Shown here piece after piece: positions 32,316 through 44,356 of a stretch of 64,000 nt of DNA (within the stretch, counting starts at the first letter, position 1; every line of letters begins with the position of its first letter). The stretch spans positions 6,014,001 to 6,078,000 of the forward strand of contig JALGAS010000004.1 of assembly GCA_023078685.1 (NCBI GenBank), in the 5' to 3' direction. The stretch comes from Neopestalotiopsis rosae (taxonomy: Eukaryota > Ascomycota > Sordariomycetes > Amphisphaeriales > Sporocadaceae). Below the pieces are notes generated by a model. The model was given only the letters and a program-made list of their open reading frames with translations, had not been told where the DNA came from and made no database searches. The position numbers and the translations under genes were made by a program.

Positions 32316-34644
32316 ATGGCTTCAACTCACCCTCACCCGCTGAAGCAGCTCAGCATTGACGAGACGAATGCTGCTCGCGACCATACCTTGAAGTTGCACG
32401 AGGGCGCTGTCCTTGAGTTCCGCGAGATTTTCCTCGAGGAGCCGCCCAAGGTCGAGCTCATCAAATTTTTGGACCTCGAGCACTCGGGTCAATTAACAGA
32501 CAGCAGTCCACGGCCGCCGCGCCTTGCAAAGGTGCAATACGATGTCATTGGCGAGGGCAACAAAGTCCCCGTGTTCCACGAGTCCGTCATCGATCTGCGT
32601 TCTGGAGATCGTATTTCCCATGAAGTCATTAGCTCGGATTACCAGGCAGCTTTGACAATGTAGGCTCAATTCCCCGCAGTCAGTCAAAGTGCATTACTGA
32701 CTTTTTTGTTAGTCACGAGTTCATGACATTTATTGATGTCTGCCAAAAATCACCCCTTTACCAGTCCAAAGTTGCTGAGCTCAAGTTGCCAGAGGGCTTT
32801 GAGGTCGTGATCGTAAGTTGCCCTTTGCAGAGAAACCCAGAGAATTATCCAGTGTTCTGACCGACAAAATCTAGGAGCCATGGCCCTACGGCGGTATGGA
32901 CGCGACTGAGGAAAGACGTCGCTTCTTCCAAGGTCTACTTTTCGCACAGGACAAGCGAAGTGGAAACCCAGACTCCAACTTCTATGCCTTTCCACTGCCA
33001 TTGATCCCCATCATGGACTGGGCGAAGAAGGAGATTGTGAAAGTCTTGGAGCTGGCCACTGGCGGTAAGGGCGACAGCCTGACCGCAAGGACAACAAACG
33101 CAAATGTGATCGATCACTGCAAAGGCAGCGAATACGTACCCGAACTCCTACCTGAGGGTCCCAGAGAAGGTCTCAAGCCACTGCATGTTGTGCAACCCGA
33201 TGGTCCCGTAAGTAACTCCCCTATCTCAACTGGGAGATTCATAGCTAATTCGTTTCCACCTACCAGAGCTTTACTGTGTCAGATGATAACCTCATCGAGT
33301 GGCAAAACTGGCGTATGCGCCTCAGCTTCAACACCAGAGAGGGTGCTGTCCTCCACGATGTCACCTACCAAGGCCGACCCGTCATTCACCGGTTGAGTAT
33401 GAGTGAAATGGTAAGCACGAAATCTCTCGACTTCTTACCGAGCGACTTTCCTAATCCAACATAGACTGTTCCCTACGCCGATCCCAGAGAGCCATACCAC
33501 AGGAAGCAGGCTTTCGATTTTGGCGATGGTGGAGCTGGCAACTGTGCAAACAACTTGACTCTTGGCTGCGACTGCCTGGGTGTAATCAGAGTAAGTAACA
33601 ATTCTTTGGAAACAAAATCTTTTGGGGAGACGACTCACATGTATACAGTACTTTGATGGTGTTACAACTGGACCCGACGGTACCGGTGAGGTTGCCAAGA
33701 ATGTTGTGTGTCTGCACGAGCAAGACAACGGAATTGGCTGGAAGCACACCAACTGGAGAACCGGCCGCGCCGTCGTCACTAGACGCCGCGAGCTTGTGTT
33801 CCAGTTCATCATTACTTTGGCCAACTATGAGTACGCCTTTTACTACATTCTCGACCAAGCCGGTGCCATTACCATCCAGGTTCGGGCAACTGGTATCGTC
33901 TCAGTCGTAAACATCGACGAAGGCAAGCAGAGCCACTACGGAAAGATTGTCAGCCCCGGAGCTCTGGCGCAGAACCACCAACACATTTTCTGCGTCAGAA
34001 TCGACCCCAGCATTGACGGACACAAGAACACAGTAGTACAGGAAGAGAGTTTGCCAGTACCAATGAACCCAGAAACCAACCCCATGGGTAACTACTATGA
34101 GGTGGTGCAAACCCCAATCACCAAGTCGGCTGGCATTGATGCCGATCCCACGAGGCACCGCCTGTTCAAGATCCAAAACCGCAACAAGCTGAACCCCATC
34201 AGCGGAACCCCAGTGGGATACAAGATCGTACCACCAGCGACACAACTCCTTCTCGCAGATCCCAACTGCATCCAGGCAAAGCGCGCCGAATTTGCCAAGC
34301 ACCATCTCTGGGTGACAAAGCACAAGGACAATGAGTTCTATGCCGGAGGACGCTTTACCCTTCAGAGCACGAGGGAATCAGAGGGTTTGGGCGACGCAGC
34401 GGCAAGAGGCGACAACGTCGAGGACGAGGACATCGTTGTCTGGAGCTCCTTTGGTCTGACCCACAATCCCCGCGTCGAGGACTGGCCGGTCATGCCCGTT
34501 GAAATGCTGGAGCTGCACATCACGCCCAGTGATTTCTTCACCAAGAATCCCGCCATTGACGTGCCATCCAACAAGGATTTGGTATCGAAATTGGCCAATG
34601 GTTGCTGCGAGAAGAAGGAACTCCCAGTGAGGTCAGCACTGTGA
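32316..34644 (+). CDS. copper amine oxidase (primary-amine oxidase)
   Basis: Six exons: 32316-32659, 32713-32812, 32875-33207, 33267-33410, 33465-33590 and 33649-34644, 680 aa. Catalytic features are complete: base Asp313 (VPYADP), Tyr409 in TLANYEYAF (the tyrosine that becomes topaquinone), and copper ligands His459 and His461 (NHQHIF) plus His621 (LTHNPRVEDWP). Spacing is almost that of the yeast methylamine/primary-amine oxidases. The reaction turns a primary amine with O2 and water into aldehyde, ammonia and H2O2. No signal peptide is seen. The C terminus is S-A-L, resembling but not meeting the usual SKL-type peroxisomal signal. It is divergent from the permease and convergent with the Zn2Cys6 gene (107 bp apart). 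Confidence 0.95.
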
Positions 34645-34751
34645 AAGCAGTTGGACCATCGATTTGTAGTGAATCCTGTTACGTGTACTTGATAGCCTAG
34701 ATTGGAACGAGTACTGTCATGAATGAGTAAAAATTATTAATGATCCATATC

Positions 34752-37204
34752 TCAAATTAAACCCATAAAATATTCCGAAAAGTCGTTGACGTCTTGGTTG
34801 AGGAAAGAGAGGCTGTCGTCGAACTGGGACGCGGTCTGCTGCGGGTTTGCATCAACGCCATTTTCCATGTAGGCGGCCCCAAATGTGTCAAAGACTCCCA
34901 TAAGCTCATCGCCCATCATATTTGTGTCGGGCATTGTCGTTTGAAAGTTGACCGATTCAAGCACGTTGGGCCCATCGTCATGAGTCGTACGCGCAGCGGC
35001 GTTGTTTTGGTGGGTATTTATCGGGGCCTGTGGCGACTGGTGCAGCGATTGATTGGGTGTTTGAACAGCTTGTTGACTGGTTCTGCGGGCTTTCCTCGTC
35101 ACCCGCTCAGTTGAAGTAGATGATGCATCAATGATTCCAACCTGTCTAAGTCGTGTGACGAGGCCACGAATACTGTGCCATAGTCTTCGCCCCTGCAGAC
35201 TGATCTGGGACAGTCCACGAACGAGATTGATGGCGGTAGAAAAGTCCTGGCGACACTCTTGGGCAAACTCGGCAGGCGCATGGCAAACCGCCAGCAAGAG
35301 TATCGATATGGCGCTAATGAGGAAGTAGTTGTAGGCCACTTGGTGCTTGGAGTAGATATCGCTAGTGTCATTGAGTGTGACCAAGATTCGAATGGTGTCT
35401 TGAGCAATGCTCACGACCAAACGGGCATTCACAGGATTTTTGCTTATGGCAGCTGAAGATACAACGTGATATCGGTGTATGAGGCATCGTATGTAGTTGC
35501 CACGAAGATAGAGTAAAGTCTGGAGGTGACGAAAAAGATTGCGATCCGGTAAGCCTGGTTGTGCAGATGGCGAAGTTCCCGAGCGAGTGAGGTATAAATC
35601 GTCTGGAATCGTTGAAAACCATCCTTGGATATCGCTTTCCAGAGACGATTCTGTGCTTGCCAGCATTGATTCATGCGATGAGCCGTAGTGGGGAATCGCC
35701 TCCCAGACCCTCGAACACAGCTTCGCATAAGCCACAAGGCAACAAAAATATGGCATGTCTGGGGACTACGTTGCTCTAGAGTTAGCTGTCGACCACAATG
35801 GGGAAGACGAAAGGCAAACACGCTCACCGGTTCAGGGGGGTTGAGATCGCGATCGATGAGTGCGAATGAAAGCCCAGTACCAAAACTCCACCTTCGATCG
35901 AGGACATAAATACACCAAAAGACACGAATTGCCAGGGATCGGTGCGCAGGGTCTGGGTAGTTTTCGTAGAGACTGCGACGACGATGTAGCCCCAGTTCGA
36001 GGATCATACGCGTCGAGATACCGATGCTGCGATAAGCTAGGAGCTCTTCATCGCAATGGAAGTGGTATATGCTCTAAGTGGTGGGGTTAGAGGACCTCGT
36101 AGCTTTGCGATTTTGGGAACTCACCATGATAGCAAAGATTTGTGCCTCTTGGAGATCTACGTCGGATGGTGAGGTGATCCGCAACGCATCGTCCTCGAAT
36201 GAGCTGATGAGACGCGCGCACAGCTCTGTCTTTTCATGGCTGTCGAGAACAAGCGCGGTAGCGAGAACTATCTTGAGAAGATGTATATCCTTTTGACTGA
36301 CCCTCCCATCGAATTGGAAAGCCTGTTCCTGTTCAAATTGCTTGAGCATTTCAGGCATCCGAGATCGCAAGGTTGACGTATCTAGCAACGGATATACCGG
36401 CTCTATCTCATCATGAAATACGTCCAATAGTCGATAGATCATTGATACAGGCATCATCAACAAAGGGTCCTGCGAAGGATGCCCAATGTCGACGGGACTG
36501 TGCGTGGGGGGTATCGAGGCATCATCCTCGGCTTCAGACCCCGAATTGTCCGATGGCTCATCGACGACCGACAAGGTTGCCTTTGCAACATTGAGAGCAT
36601 AAGCGGGCCGGGTTGTGCCAACAAACTGTACTTCTTTACGCTCCTTGACACCTGCAGCCGATAATGATGCCTGGCTTGGGGTGTACGCGCTTTCCATAGC
36701 ATGAAGTTCATTGCGCGGTGTGTGACCTTTGTCCAGCAGATTTACAAGACGAGTCACCTGCTGGCGGAGGCTGGCAACTTCCTGTTCCAACTTGTCGATG
36801 CGTAGTCTATGGATAACATGTCAAAACCCACGGAAGAAAAGCTCTTGATGATCATTTCACTAACCGGTCATCGACTGGCATGGACGGAGGCGTAACCTCG
36901 TCTTCATCATTGATTTTCAGACTACACTCGACCTTGCCTGCTCTGCATCGGTTACACTGAGTCCTACCAGGCTCCTGGACGCACTTCAATTTTCGCCTCT
37001 TGCATTCATCGCTGTAGTAGTTAGCAAAGAGACGCGAGCAGTCTGTGGCACGAATTTCAGGGCGGGTAGGATGTACCAAGCTATGGCAGTGTATTTAGCA
37101 CGCTTGGAGCGAGGGCCAGCGCTGCCACGGGAAGGGCGCCCAGAGGTCTTGTGCAGCTCAGCCGCGCGCTTTGGCTGCTCTGTTGTCGTTGTATCTTGCT
37201 CCAT
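34752..37204 (-). CDS. Zn2Cys6 transcription factor with fungal_trans domain
   Basis: Five exons: 37204-37077, 37011-36865, 36806-36125, 36073-35828 and 35765-34752, 738 aa. Intron 1 splits the first zinc cysteine codon; splicing restores C43-x2-C46-x6-C53, C62-x2-C65-x6-C72 (ACDECKRRKLKC then QCNRC). The linker runs into a short coiled coil (RLRIDKLEQEVASLRQQV), typical for dimers binding paired CGG triplets. The middle region (~residues 180-530) is the fungal-specific regulatory domain, with GISTRMILELGLHRR and FWCIYVLDRRWSFGTG as landmarks. The acidic, Asn/Gln-rich tail may activate. Lying between the two divergent enzyme pairs, it is the obvious candidate regulator of the block. Intron 4 uses the TAG acceptor that restores SPDMPYF. 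Confidence 0.92.
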
Positions 37205-37686
37205 ACAATGCACAGGAGAACTGTTCACGACGATAATGTACGAGGTTCGTGAAAGACTCCAGCCTGATGAAAGTGCTGCAAAAGAAGCTTTGGAAATGAT
37301 TACAAGAATGCAGCCTGCAGGCCAAGATTTCCGTCAATGTGGGGAGGTATCAGCCACATTTAGCGCATTCGTGTTGTAGACAGCAGACATGTTGGGCGCA
37401 GTCCACTAACTTAGCTGCCCTGCCTCCCCAATTCCAACCAGCCAGCACCTGGTCAAGATTACAAGCTCAAGTCCCGCCTGTCAAAGCATCCGTTTTGCGA
37501 CCGTGGTCCAGACCGATTCTGCCTGCCAGAAGAAAAACGACTCCGCCATAATATGCGGCTTTCCTCACAATGCCCGAGTGTCCGTTTATGTAAGTGAATG
37601 AGAATTCTTGCAAGCTACCAATGTAGCTCGCTCATTTCAAACAATGGTATCTCAGTCTATTAATTGCTCGCGTTTTCCTTGTGAAC

Positions 37687-39130
37687 TTAGATGATCTGAG
37701 CATCTACGTCATCTACAATTTGCACCTTGATGCTGCCCTTTGTCAGATCAGAGCATAGGTTCATCGCCTCTAATGCCTCTTCCAGCGGGAACTCATGAGT
37801 AACCAGCTTTTTCAGATCCAGAATACCGCCGGCAAGACAATTGATACCAGCAGGCCACGTATCTCTGTATCGGTTAATGAATCGGAGGTCAATCTGAGAT
37901 CAAAGTCAGCAAAAGTGCACACACGATAGGGCAGCATCGAATTTGTGCCACGAGCAACGCCGACTTACCTCTGCAAGTGAGATGTGCATAAACGGTAGGT
38001 TGTTCATGATCTCGCGGCCGACACCAATAACGCAGACAACACCACCTCGGCGCACCACATGGGCGGCCAACACCACACTGCTTTCAACGCCAGTGCACTC
38101 GAGAACCGTCGGTGGGGAAGAGTACTCGTTGTCTCCATAGAGACGTCTCACAGCCTGTGCGTTCTCTTCCGACGACAATTTTCTGTCGACTTGGTAGGTT
38201 ATGCAACCGGGTACAAAATCGCGCGCAAAGGCCAGTCGTTTCGGCTCGAGGTCCGTAATGACAATTGGATACGCACCGGAAGCGCGTGCCGCTGCGAGGG
38301 CAATAAGACCGATGGGACCTGCGCCACAGATCAATGCCGGCTTGCCGAGACTGAGCCCTCCGGTCTTGACACCATGAAGCACGACGCTCAGTGGTTCCAA
38401 TAAAGCAGCTTCTGCCCAAGTAATGTTATCCGGAATCCTACAAGTGACAAGAAGTCAGTTCGTTCCATTTCTGATCGCATTGTGAATATGCAAATAGTTC
38501 AAAGAACGACTCACTTGTATAACCACTTGGCCGGGTGCACCTTGTATCTTTGCACCGTACCAGCATATGGGTAAACACCTGCGAATGCAACATCGTCGCA
38601 GAGGTTGTAACGACCTTCGCGGCACAAGAAACACTTTTCGCAAGGGACACCGGGCTCGACCGCAACTCGATCGCCTAGCTAGAAATTAGTCAAGGCTTTT
38701 GGACTAGACCAGTTCTTGCAATATCCATACCCGGCTTCAAATCTGTCACGCCCTCGCCGCACTTGAGCACCACGCCGGCACCTTCGTGGCCGAGAATGCA
38801 ATCGCCTTCGACAACGAGAGAGCCTATCCTGCCGGCCTTCCAAAAGTGAATATCGGAACTGGTTCATCACGGTTAGTAAGCTTGCCAACCACCACCACAA
38901 CCACGGCCAGCTTCCACATACCCGCAAATACCGGTCGCCTTAATGTGCAGTAACACATCTCCCGGGCCAGGCTCTTCAACTGGTGCTTCAGCCATTTTAA
39001 TTTGGTGGTCTGCTGTAACCAGTAATGAGGGGTTCGGATGCGACGTCTTGATACGGCTCCCGCCATGAACCCCATTGGCGACACCATTCCCCCCATTCTC
39101 CGCGATCGTTTGAGTTACTGGCACCGTCAT
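37687..39130 (-). CDS. L-arabinitol 4-dehydrogenase-like polyol dehydrogenase
   Basis: Five exons: 39130-38922, 38858-38731, 38674-38515, 38437-37969 and 37893-37687, 390 aa. This is a zinc medium-chain dehydrogenase: catalytic zinc C69 (GICGSD), H94-E95 (GHEGAG) and E180; structural zinc C124, C127, C130, C138. The Rossmann motif GAGPIG is at 204-209 and Asp228 follows the second strand, as in NAD-dependent forms. Segments such as ALLEPLSVVLHGV, VLECTGVESS and INRYRDTWP are close to fungal L-arabinitol 4-dehydrogenase and xylitol dehydrogenase, which oxidise pentitols to L-xylulose or D-xylulose. Two N-terminal features stand out: a ~30-residue Gly/Asn-rich extension, and the first intron falling inside the glycine codon after C69. 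The gene is divergent from the transketolase by 725 bp. Confidence 0.88.
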
Positions 39131-39855
39131 TGTGAAGGAAATCGCCGTGGTATGACTTGTGACGAGATGAATTTCTATGACCAGAAAGACAAGATCCCTC
39201 GATTTTGCTGGGACGGTGAGTTAAGAGGGTCGACTTTAGCTGGTGTCGCGCGGCATTGAGGGTAGAAACGGGATCTCCCCATGCCAGTATATCATTGGCA
39301 TTAGAAGCTCCATTTCGTACCACATGCCCCCAATACCCACGACTACGCTTTGCCGAAGAAACCAATCCACGAATATAAAATTGGAAACGTCATCCGTATG
39401 CGGAAGGGTGTAACCTCACTTCATGTCCACAGGACCAGACCCCCTCGGCCCAAGAGTGCTACAGGTTGCCCTATTGGGAAATCGCGGGATATCCGCACGC
39501 TAAGTCAGCTCGCGGGTACACATGCGAACCCCGCGGTTTGGGGACCCCGGACCACTAAAGAAGGTTCCGCTTGCGCTTCCATTGTCCTATTCCAGATACC
39601 ATCACTAATTCTTTGCGCATTTTGGCGTATGTGTACATGATATGGGAATCAATAGGTCTGGCAGTCCGGTCTTCTTGGAGTCCAGACTATTTACATAGCT
39701 ACTGCTGGAGATGCGGTCAAGATAAAATTCCATTCGAGGACGGTTATAATACACACAAATCAAATACAATCGATTTACCTTGCCATCCAGTCCGCCGGCT
39801 AGAACAGAGCTCACGAACAAGCTCGATCCATATTCTGCAACACAAGACGAGCAAG
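39131..39855. promoter_or_regulatory. shared divergent promoter, polyol dehydrogenase/transketolase
   Basis: 725 bp between two divergent ATGs. One AGATAA GATA-type site is at 39720-39725 and a single CCTCGGCC at about 39443-39450. The exact TTCCGAG motif of the neighbouring promoter was not seen. The GC-rich tract CCCGCGGTTTGGGGACCCCGG at about 39532-39552 could host CreA-like or CGG-binding proteins. Confidence 0.45.
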
Positions 39856-42233
39856 ATGGTGCCCGGTTTAGTGAACGAGGTGCAGAATCCCTCGGGGATT
39901 CCAGTGTCAAAGAAGGATGTGGTCAGCACGGAAGAGCTGATCGAGAGAGAGAAGCCTTCGCATGATTTGGTGTTGAAATCGTTTCGTCTGCTCATTGCGG
40001 ACCTCTGCCAACAATTTGGAGGCGGTCATCCTGGGTAAGCTTGAGTTACGAGCTCAGAACTCAGTTGCAAGTAAACTGACAAAAGTCTCAAAGAGGTGCC
40101 ATTGGTATGGCAGCAATCGGTATTGCATTGTGGAAATATGTTATGCGATATGCGCCGCATTCTCCAGATTACTTTAACCGCGACAGATTTGTTCTTTCAA
40201 ATGGTAAGTTCACAGGAATCAGCACTCTCATGGATTCCGGTGATTAACACAGATTGCAGGCCACACATGCCTTTTCCAATACACATTCCTCCACCTTACC
40301 GGTTACAAGGCCATGACATTTGACCAACTCAAGTCCTACCACTCGCAACGACACGATGGACTGTGCCCCGGCCACCCCGAAATCGAGCACGAAGGTATCG
40401 AGGTGACGACGGGACCACTTGGTCAAGGTATTGCCAACGCCGTTGGCCTCGCCATGGCGACCAAGCATCTTGCTGCTACATTCAACAGACCTGGATACGA
40501 TGTTGTCTCGAACCACACCTGGTGCATGATTGGCGATGCCTGTCTCCAAGAGGGTGTTGGTCTGGAGGCGTTGTCGCTGGCTGGACATTTGCAGCTCAAC
40601 AACTTGACTGTCATGTATGACAACAACCAGATTACCTGTGATGGATCCGTCGACGTGAGTGGCATTTGCGAGTATATCCCCTCAACTTGAATTAATACTG
40701 AACATGCAATCTCATAGTTGACCAACACGGAAGACATCAACGCCAAGATGCGAGCGACGGGCTGGAATGTTGTCGACATCATGGATGGCTGTTTCGATAT
40801 CGCTGGTATTGCCGATGCAATGGAGAAGTCAAAGAAGTCGGACAAGCCCACCTTTATCAATGTTCGAACCATTATCGGCCTCGGCTCCAAGGTACAAGGC
40901 ATGGCTGATGCTCACGGAGCCGCCTTTGGTGTAGAAGATGTCGCCAATATGAAGCGTGCTCACGGCTTCAGCCCGGACGAGCACTTTGCCATTTCTCAGC
41001 CCGTACGTGAGTTTTTCGAGGGGCTGCCATCGAGGGGAGAGCAGTATGTCCAAGCATGGAATCAGCTCGTGGAGGACTACACAAAGGAGTATCCAGAGCT
41101 GGCCGCTCGATTTCACAAGAGGATGCGAGGAGAGCTTACGGGATGGGGGGAGCTCATCCCCAAGAGCTTCCCGGACAAGGAGACTGCATCACGCGCTGCA
41201 TCTGGCTTGGTGTTCAACCCTGTCGCCGAGAAGATTGACTCCTTCATGGTGGGAACCGCCGATCTGTCCCCGTCAGTTAATATGATTTGGCCAGGAAAAG
41301 AGGATTTCCAAAACGTAAGCAATCCCCATACTGGTTCCAGTTTCTCTTTCTCACATGCGCATATAGCCAAACATCAACACAGCCTGTGGCATCAACGGAA
41401 CATATGCCGGTCGATACATACATTTCGGTGTTCGTGAGCACGTCATGTGCTCAGTGTCAAACGGTCTTGCTGCCTTCAACCCCGGCACCATTATTCCTGT
41501 GACATCGTCGTTCTTCATGTTCTACTTGTATGCTGCCCCTGCAGTTCGCATGGGCGCGCTTCAGCATCTCCAAGTCATCCACCACGCCACTCACGACTCG
41601 ATCGGCATGGGCGAGGACGGCCCCACTCACCAGCCCATCGAGAACGCCGTGTACTTCCGCTCTCTACCCAACTTCCTCTACATTCGGCCTGGAGACAGCG
41701 AAGAGACTGCCGGCGCGTGGACTGCGGCAATCCAGGCCAAGGGCACACCGTCCATGGTCTCTACCAGTCGTCACAAGCTTCCACAGCTCAAGCAGACCAG
41801 ACGCGACGGCGTCCTCAAGGGCGCGTACGTTCTCGAGGAGAACGACAATGCTCAATTGACCCTCATTGGTGTTGGTGCCGAGCTGTCGCACGCGCTGGGT
41901 GTCGCCAAGAAGCTCAAGGAGCGCGGCGTAGAGACCAGAGTAGTCAGTTTCCCCAGCTGGAGGCTCTTTGAGCAGCAGTCGCGCAAGTATAGACGCGAGA
42001 CGCTAAGGCGACACCGTGTTCCCTCGGTCGTCATTGAGCCCTATGCCCCTAACGGCTGGGAGAGGTACGCGGATGCGGCAGCGTGCATGACGAGATTCGG
42101 CCACAGTCTGCCAGGAACGTCAGTATACAAGTACTTTGGCTTTGATGAGGAGTCCTTGACGAACAAGGTCCTGTCGTATTTGGATAAGCTCAAGGAGGAC
42201 GAGCTGCTCCGCCATGAGTTCGTGGAATTGTAG
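39856..42233 (+). CDS. dihydroxyacetone synthase-type transketolase
   Basis: Five exons: 39856-40034, 40094-40203, 40260-40654, 40718-41314 and 41367-42233, 715 aa. TPP-dependent transketolase fold: HPGGAIGM and GHTCLFQYTF in the N-terminal domain, TTGPLGQGIANAVG, cofactor motif GDACLQEG at 188-195 with YDNNQ at 216-220, FGVREHVM around the catalytic glutamate, and HDSIGMGEDGPTHQPIE. Details such as GDACLQEG (ordinary transketolases have GDGCLQEG), NTEDINAK and SSFFMFYLYAAPAVRMGALQ match yeast dihydroxyacetone synthase, which joins formaldehyde with xylulose-5-phosphate to give dihydroxyacetone and glyceraldehyde-3-phosphate. Yeast enzymes are peroxisomal; this one ends F-V-E-L with no clear PTS1, so location is open. 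Ordinary transketolase activity is the alternative. Confidence 0.9.
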
Positions 42234-42689
42234 ATTGCGAAATGAAAAATGAAGTAAATAACTAATTAATCAATTCGAAAGACACATGGCAAAAACATAG
42301 ATTCATCAGACTATACGTACTATGACTTCCCTTAGAACGTAAGATTGAATGCGAATGACACCCAGAAGTAGATGTTAGATTTGCGACATATGGTGCTGCT
42401 GTAGGATCAGCGTAGAAAACCCTGGCGCTATAGCTGCGGCCGAGGCCGATCGGACAGGCCTTCTCCGCACTAATCGCCCACTAAAAAAGTCTCGGTGTTG
42501 ATGCGCCCCAGACGATGCAGCGGCGGGGGCGTTTTAATGGATCGCAACGCACGTGGACAATTATCATTTCGTTTCTTTTCAACATCATATGTGCTGTTTT
42601 AGGAAGGATGCGACAGTAGAATCTGGACTTGAACCAAATCAGCAGAACATATACTGCGCACAGCATGCGCAACACCTACCATCCCAACC
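42234..42689. other. intergenic region
   Basis: 456 bp between two plus-strand genes. I looked here for a missing zinc-cluster exon of the following regulator and found none: no C-x2-C-x6-C pattern can be spliced to it. Confidence 0.45.
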
Positions 42690-44356
42690 ATGGCCGTTCC
42701 CGGTGACCCTCCCGACGACGGCCCTTCCTTTGCTCACGACATGGACTTTATGCACGTTGATGGCGACAATATGTGGCAGGCTGCGGCCACTGGTCTGTCT
42801 GCGGATCTCAGTTTCTCCCCTTTTCTGACCAGCGGAGCACTTGGTTCCAATGGACCGCCTGGCGTCTCACCAGATCATTCATCGCCGTCCATGACATGGC
42901 GTCCCGACGAGTTCATGCTGAATCAGGATTACCAAACATACAAGGAAGAGCTCCGGTCACTTATTTTCAATACCGCCCAGTCTGCTGCGCCGACGCGACA
43001 GGGAAGTCCGGCTCCCGAGGAAGTCAATTTGACTCATGAGCTTCATCTCGGCGATGTGCAGAGTCGAAGGGAGACTGCCAAGATACTGGCTGTGGGCAAG
43101 AGAGTAACATACCTCAAGAATTATGTAGAGCAAGTCGCTCCATGGGTGAGGAACTCCGTATCGTCTCTGCATTTTCGAACTTGTCTGACGAAATATACAA
43201 GCTTGACATGTTTGATGGCGACCGTGTTTTTGGCATGCAAATTTCGTCCTTGGCCCAGGCTTCGCCGCCATTATTATACGCTATACTTGCACTCTCAGCG
43301 CGTCAAATGGAATGCAAGGAAAAACGCAAAAACTCGTTTGATAGCCTCGAGCTATACCAGGAGGCCATCAAATCTCTCGCGCCGCTCCTTGGCGACCGAG
43401 ACGTCAAAATTATCCCAATCTGCGTCGTTTTGTGTTGTCTCGAAATGATGTCGGCCAGCGCACAAGACTGGCGCCGTCACCTTGAAGGATGCGCGGCGCT
43501 GTTTACCACTTTCGGGGTTCACGGCTTCAGTGGTGGGATGCTGCAAGCCGTCTTTTGGTGTTATACAAGAATGGGTATGATGGAGCCGCCTTCATAGACC
43601 TCATCTATACATTACGAATATGCTGACGCTGCCTCAGATGTATGCGGTGCACTGATCTCTGACGGCACGCAAAGTACATTACTTGATCCTGCGAAGTGGC
43701 TGCCGGCGGGTACCGCGCCTCATGAGGCGCGAGCACTTTTCCAAGCCTCCGAGAGACCTGACATGCACGCAAATTATGCAGTCTGGTTATGCGCCAAAAC
43801 ATGCGAGCTCATTGCAGACCGAACACGCTTCATTGAGTTAGGCGAACAAAATGGCTGCACCGGAGAAGCTTTCACCAGTCGTTGGGTGGAGCTTTGGGAT
43901 GAACTCCAAAGCTGGCTGAGCAATCGACCCAAAGAGTTCCTCCCCGTCAAGACTGTTGATACCAAGCCTTTCCCTCACATATTATTCGTCCACTGGGCAG
44001 CCATATCATCAACACAACTTCATCATACAGCATGCATACTCATGCTAAGCTCCATGCCCAAACCTCTCAAGCTCACTATGAATTTTGGCACTCCTGGCTC
44101 AACGCTGTGGCATGCCAAAAGAATATGTGGCATCACTCTAGCCAATCCTCATCATGGGTGCATCAACAATGCCATTCAACCTCTTTGGCTCGCCGGACGA
44201 TTGCTGAGTCACAGATCAGAGCATGAGATAGTCGTCAGGCTGATCTGGAATATCGAAGCAACTACGGGATGGGGCTCCTGTTGGCGCATACCGGACCTGG
44301 AGTCGGCGTGGGGTTATAAGGTCAAGAGACATGGAGTATCCAGCGCAGCACGATAG
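42690..44356 (+). CDS. ACR-2-like fungal regulator without a zinc cluster
   Basis: Exons 42690-43145, 43202-43574 and 43638-44356, 515 aa. The protein is the fungal-specific regulatory domain of the acriflavine-sensitivity (ACR-2) group: QVAPW then LDMFDGDRVFG, ILALSARQME, WRRHLEGCAALF, the spliced RMDVCGALISD, and the C-terminal STLWHAKRICGITLAN. The first ~120 residues are disordered and acidic/Pro-rich. No Zn2Cys6 motif is present at the N terminus or in the 456 bp upstream. Its partner at 47335-49327 has the same domain, with an intron at the same point (APW/LDx), and does have the cluster. It may act as a co-regulator or partner, or its DNA-binding exon may have been lost. Confidence 0.85.
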
